Shown: in pieces, positions 61,109-64,000 of the stretch
How positions within the stretch are numbered: the stretch's first letter is position 1
How the letters are laid out: each line of letters starts with the position of its first letter
Source: DAINRZ01 sp964634885
GTDB taxonomy: Bacteria > Bacteroidota > Ignavibacteria > Kapaibacteriales > UBA2268
Length of the DNA stretch: 64,000 bases
Reading direction: 5' to 3'
NCBI GenBank assembly: GCA_964634885.1
Contig: CAZWLN010000003.1
Coordinates: 124,001 to 188,000, forward strand
Notes under the pieces: generated by a model
Database searches by the model: none
What the model was told of the DNA's origin: nothing
What the model saw: only the letters and a program-made list of their open reading frames with translations
Position numbers and translations under genes: made by a program

Positions 61109-61951
61109 TTAAGAAATAGTACCAATATACTTTTTTCGAGGTATTAAATTACTATTCTTGACTCTATCATGATAATTTTTCAATCCTTTCTTTATAGATA
61201 TATCTATATCAGGGTTTTCTAATCTTTTCTTTTGATCGTTCTTTATATCAAGCTTATTATTTCCAGTGATTATTCCTGTGATTTCTGTTGGGCCTACTTT
61301 ATAATAAGTCTTACGATGACTTATTTGAAAACAGTTACATTTAATGATACTCAATACTTTATATGTAATATCTTTTAAATCTTCTTTAGATGACAAAGTA
61401 ATATCATCAACATATCTCGTATAGGTTATACCATGCATTAAACAAATATTATTGATTTTTTCATCAATTTCCATAAATACAAGATTAGCTATATGTGGAC
61501 TAGTTGGTGTGCCCTGAGGTAACTGATCTTTATAAGTTGTTAATTCTGTTAGTAATTTACTTACATCTGGCGAGAAACCATAATTTAAAAACATATGATA
61601 AACCATAGAAGGTCTAATTGATGGGAAAAAGCTTTTTATGTCGGTAATAAATTTATATTTATTCCCTAAATGGAATTTTGCATTTTTTATATTATCTTTT
61701 CCCTTTATTCCCCCTGTTATATATTCTGGATAATACATTTTATCGAGTATTTTACATTTTATTCTTTGTTGAATTGTTTTTAGAGGCTCGATACTAGGAT
61801 AAATAGTCCTTTTTTTTACTTTACCATTTTTTACTTGTTCAACGGAGTATTTATAATAGAATTTATCAATATTTTTGACTATCAATTTTAATTCAGATAA
61901 CTCATAACCAAGTATGTAAGCTAATCTAGTTGGTTTTTTTATCATTTTCAT
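61109..61951 (-). CDS. Retron-type reverse transcriptase
   Basis: 280 residues, slightly short. RT motifs: FITDIKSFFPSI (first catalytic Asp), LPQGTPTSPHIANLVF, and the active-site YVDD in YTRYVDDITLSS. Retron hallmarks are present: region X NAKFH (NAxxH consensus) and region Y ITGIITG (VTG-like). The thumb after region Y is brief (about 60 residues). Its start overlaps the XRE gene by 26 bp, and a small ORF precedes that, giving a three-gene leftward operon. Retron RTs make multicopy DNA from a nearby msr/msd RNA, and such systems defend against phage. AT-rich composition differs from the adjacent GT gene, a sign of transfer. Confidence 0.87.
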   Translation of the reverse strand: MKMIKKPTRLAYILGYELSELKLIVKNIDKFYYKYSVEQVKNGKVKKRTIYPSIEPLKTIQQRIKCKILDKMYYPEYITGGIKGKDNIKNAKFHLGNKYKFITDIKSFFPSIRPSMVYHMFLNYGFSPDVSKLLTELTTYKDQLPQGTPTSPHIANLVFMEIDEKINNICLMHGITYTRYVDDITLSSKEDLKDITYKVLSIIKCNCFQISHRKTYYKVGPTEITGIITGNNKLDIKNDQKKRLENPDIDISIKKGLKNYHDRVKNSNLIPRKKYIGTIS

Positions 61952-62237
61952 TAATAAATATTTCTTCGATAAACTGGTTTATTGAAGGTTTTAGTATTTC
62001 AAATATCTCTTTTTTACTTGATTTTACATCATCATCATTAATTGAAAGGAATAGTAATACAGGTATGGGAATACCTATTTGCTCGCTAATTTTGTTAATT
62101 AATGAGAAATTGGGCATTTTTTTATTATTCTCTATAAGTGATAAATATGTTTGAGAGATATTTATTTTTGCTGCAAAATCCTTTTGAGAGATATTCTTTC
62201 TTATTCTTAGGTTTTTTATTGCTTTGCCAATATCCAT
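61926..62237 (-). CDS. XRE-family helix-turn-helix protein
   Basis: 103 residues. An N-terminal HTH_3 domain reads IGKAIKNLRIRKNISQKDFA, then AKINISQTYLSLIENNKKMP, followed by a short helical tail (ILKPSINQFIEEIFINENDK). It may repress the operon or act as the accessory or effector protein of the RT system; some described retron types carry a small HTH protein beside the RT. It overlaps the RT start by 26 bp. No operator was recognised upstream. Confidence 0.88.
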   Translation of the reverse strand: MDIGKAIKNLRIRKNISQKDFAAKINISQTYLSLIENNKKMPNFSLINKISEQIGIPIPVLLFLSINDDDVKSSKKEIFEILKPSINQFIEEIFINENDKKTN

Positions 62238-62294
62238 ACATTCATTTTTTTCATACTATCATACATACATAAAAAAAGGATTAGAGGGAACCGG

Positions 62295-62555
62295 TTAGAA
62301 GAAATCTGATATGTTTTTAATGGTGTCTTCATTTAGAAAGACTCTAATAACATTCCAAATCAGATCAGGTAAATACTCTTTTAATTTTTCTTTCGAGTAT
62401 CTTATCTTCTTAGATTCCAATTCACTAAGAATTCTACCACAAAGATCCATTTCTTCAACCGTTAACAATTCACGGTTCTTTTCAAGGATTGTTTTAAATC
62501 CTTGAGCCAATTCATCGAGAGAATGATTGGGCTTTTGATCGATTAATCTATTCAT
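62295..62555 (-). CDS. Small unknown protein, first gene of the RT operon
   Basis: 86 residues, charged and helical: SLDELAQGFKTILEKNREL, VEEMDLCGRILSELESKKI, RYSKEKLKEYLPDLIWNVI. No family recognised, no signal peptide or membrane segment. It lies 57 bp upstream of the XRE gene on the same strand and shares the island's AT-rich composition. It could be an accessory protein of the reverse transcriptase system or an unrelated passenger. Confidence 0.55.
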   Translation of the reverse strand: MNRLIDQKPNHSLDELAQGFKTILEKNRELLTVEEMDLCGRILSELESKKIRYSKEKLKEYLPDLIWNVIRVFLNEDTIKNISDFF

Positions 62556-63133
62556 AGATTAAACCTTTATCAAAGTTAAACAAATTAACGACAGCAACAT
62601 GCTGCCTGCCTATTTCAGCAATAACTGCCGTCCATCGTGAATTGTATTGAATTCCCTCTATCTTTAAAAAACCTGCCTAATAACGAAGAATAGTGCAGAA
62701 CAACAAATGGAGTTAGATATAAGGTGTTATAGTTTTGCGGTATGCTAACCCCCATAGAAGGTGGCAACGCCACTGCCAATTAAATGGCTTCAGTCTTCAG
62801 CAGTTAAATGCTAAATCTCTCGATTTTTTCGAATTTCAAAGAACTATTAGTGCCTTAAACGTAAGAGAAAAAATTATATTTTTAACTATTAGTAATATTT
62901 TGAAAAAAGTTTTCAACAATAAGTAATTTTCTTGATAAACTTCATAGAAAAAATTAGGGGGAAAAAATAAAACAATTTGCAGATTAAAATAGATAATACC
63001 AGACATATCATAATAATTGTTAAACTGTGGATTATGTTAATCCTTATATATTCACTTTCTCTCAATAATGGTCCTTCTATACATGCCTATGCTTTCAAGC
63101 TGAATCGGTACTTAGCATAATTCCGTTTTCAAA
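62556..63133. other. Gene-free, hairpin-containing region upstream of the RT operon
   Basis: 578 bp without a convincing gene. Features: hairpin GTGGC-AAC-GCCAC (62761-62773); adjoining stem ACTGC...GCAGT (62772-62776 with 62800-62804); direct repeats ATGCTAA at 62742 and 62808, and their inverse TTAGCAT at 63112. It is the natural place to seek the msr/msd RNA of the reverse transcriptase on the minus strand, but the a1/a2 ends and priming G could not be fixed by eye. Confidence 0.4.
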
Positions 63134-64000
63134 TTATTTTCCTACTTCCCTCTTCAAAAACACAAGGCCGTTGCTTTTGCCGACCGGCGTCAGGCCGTAG
63201 TCCCTGATGTACTTCTCCGCTTTGTTCAGCTTCGTTACAAAGTACACCGGATATTTGATTGTGCCTTTGAGAAGGCTGTCCTTCCGCCCTTTTTCAGGTA
63301 TGCCGTTCCTGTAGAAAGAGAGATGGGGCTGCTTGTCCGTATAGAAATAGAACCCGTACTTGTAATTGCCTATGTCTAAGGGATAGACACAACAGTCTTT
63401 GCCTCTCATCGTTTTGTAGAACTCCACGGCGTCGCCCTGCACCATGCTTTCTACCGGCGGGGCAATCATCGGCATGAACAGGAATACGGAAATGGCCGTG
63501 CCCGCATAGAGTATTACAAACCCGTTGAGGATTTTTTCCCTGTTGATGTATATCAGGGAGGCAATCACCGCGGCCAGGAGTATTATCCCCACCGCCGGTT
63601 CGATGCCCGTCCAGGCAATCGGCTTCAGCAGCATAGCCCTTGTAAATTCATCTTTAATCATCGGCGCAAAAGTACCGATGTTCATCAACAGGAGCGGCAG
63701 GCCGACAAAAGCCAGCCCCCAGGCAATACCCATGACGCCGTATATCCATTTGACGGCTCTCTTAATAGTTACTCCCCCGTAAACTGCCTTGTAAACCCCG
63801 TAGGCCGCAAGGAAAGTGATTGGGAAGTACGCCAGCGAAGAATAGTGGACAATCTTGGTCTTGACAATTGAAAATACAATCAACACGACATAGAGCAGTA
63901 TCTTGCCCCACAGCTTGATGTGTTGCTGCTTCTCGTCGTCCCCTGTGTTCTTGTTGTAATGGATGAACATCAGGACTGATGAGGGGAAGCACCCGAAGAA
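63134..64000 (-). CDS. ArnT/PMT-like membrane glycosyltransferase, C-terminal part, 5' end outside window
   Basis: The frame stays open to base 64000 (FFGCFPSSVLMFIHYN), so this is the C-terminal 288 residues of a larger protein. Five to six hydrophobic helices are visible (LLYVVLIVFSIVKTKIVHYS, SSLAYFPITFLAAYGVYKAV, GVMGIAWGLAFVGLPLLL, VGIILLAAVIASLIYI). The KTKIVHYSSLAYFP stretch is typical of GT-C family ArnT-like transferases, which use lipid-linked sugars in the inner membrane. A soluble C-terminal domain reads CCVYPLDIGNYKYGFYFYTD. The substrate is unknown. Confidence 0.78.
   Translation of the reverse strand, partial: FFGCFPSSVLMFIHYNKNTGDDEKQQHIKLWGKILLYVVLIVFSIVKTKIVHYSSLAYFPITFLAAYGVYKAVYGGVTIKRAVKWIYGVMGIAWGLAFVGLPLLLMNIGTFAPMIKDEFTRAMLLKPIAWTGIEPAVGIILLAAVIASLIYINREKILNGFVILYAGTAISVFLFMPMIAPPVESMVQGDAVEFYKTMRGKDCCVYPLDIGNYKYGFYFYTDKQPHLSFYRNGIPEKGRKDSLLKGTIKYPVYFVTKLNKAEKYIRDYGLTPVGKSNGLVFLKREVGK

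Noticed and set aside
62600..62760. Possible integron attC site near GTTAGAT at 62712
   Set aside because: GTTAGAT fits GTTRRRY, but no matching RYYYAAC partner and L boxes could be paired at the right distance, and no integrase is present.
62735..62926. 63-aa plus-strand ORF upstream of the RT operon
   Set aside because: It runs through the hairpin-repeat stretch, has no ribosome binding site, and its composition changes midway; it looks like chance reading of structured DNA.

Overview
The window looks like chromosomal DNA from the Bacteroidota / Ignavibacteriota side of the FCB group. The clearest sign is a set of secreted proteins ending in a type IX secretion (T9SS) C-terminal sorting domain: a conserved Pro-Asn-Pro, a glycine-rich 'G-V-Y-F-I' strand and a basic tail such as KMFVKE. 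The others are Bacteroidota-style promoter boxes (TAnnTTTG), many lipoproteins, and a B-type succinate:quinone reductase. It reads as ordinary core metabolism interleaved with short, AT-rich accessory islands and with intergenic DNA packed with dispersed repeats. No rRNA, tRNA or CRISPR array was seen.

Layout. 0-4.2 kb: a 5'-truncated membrane/beta-barrel-like protein, a lipoprotein, and a large membrane Fe-S oxidoreductase (HdrD/GlpC-like). 4.3-8.7 kb: a candidate small RNA, then a leftward operon dapA - SpoIIE-type phosphatase - anmK - frameshifted DUF3800 gene. 8.7-17.7 kb: repeats, a 1000-residue beta-propeller protein, two toxin-antitoxin modules (HEPN/MNT and HicBA) lodged between fragments of T9SS sorting-domain genes, then two intact T9SS cargo genes (esterase, WD40 protein). 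17.9-21.3 kb: sdhCAB. 21.6-23.9 kb: an AT-rich island with an IS200-type transposon, two unknown genes and a frameshifted DUF4365 gene. 24-30.6 kb: tetR-EFR1 ferredoxin, a heavy-metal-associated domain protein, two lipoproteins, gamma-carbonic anhydrase and yicC. 30.6-35.8 kb: repeats, a radical SAM/SPASM enzyme paired with a protein carrying a CxxCxxCxxC tail, dtd, an EamA transporter and about 1 kb of repeats and structured leader. 35.8-45.3 kb: T9SS cargo proteins, an MsrQ-like haem protein, a TlpA-type thioredoxin, a MerR/TipAS regulator, a repeat field and a sortilin-like propeller. 45.4-49.1 kb: an AAA ATPase with a partner gene broken by an amber codon, plus small envelope proteins. 49.4-58.6 kb: an MFS transporter, a crotonase, tandem paralogous lipoproteins (one with a nonsense codon), lolA, a DUF3108 gene, hemW and a dockerin-like T9SS protein. 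58.8-64 kb: a double-GT2/TPR glycosyltransferase, a retron-like reverse transcriptase with an XRE regulator and a small ORF, a structured non-coding stretch and the end of an ArnT-like membrane glycosyltransferase.

Two loci stand out as possible undescribed systems. The first is the radical SAM/SPASM enzyme with its Cys-tailed neighbour (31.1-33.3 kb), which may be a peptide-modifying pair. The second is the RT + XRE + 86-aa operon (61.1-62.6 kb) with a hairpin-rich upstream region where a retron msr/msd could lie. A recurring theme is decay: four accessory genes carry a single frameshift or stop codon. Read-level checks are needed before calling them pseudogenes.
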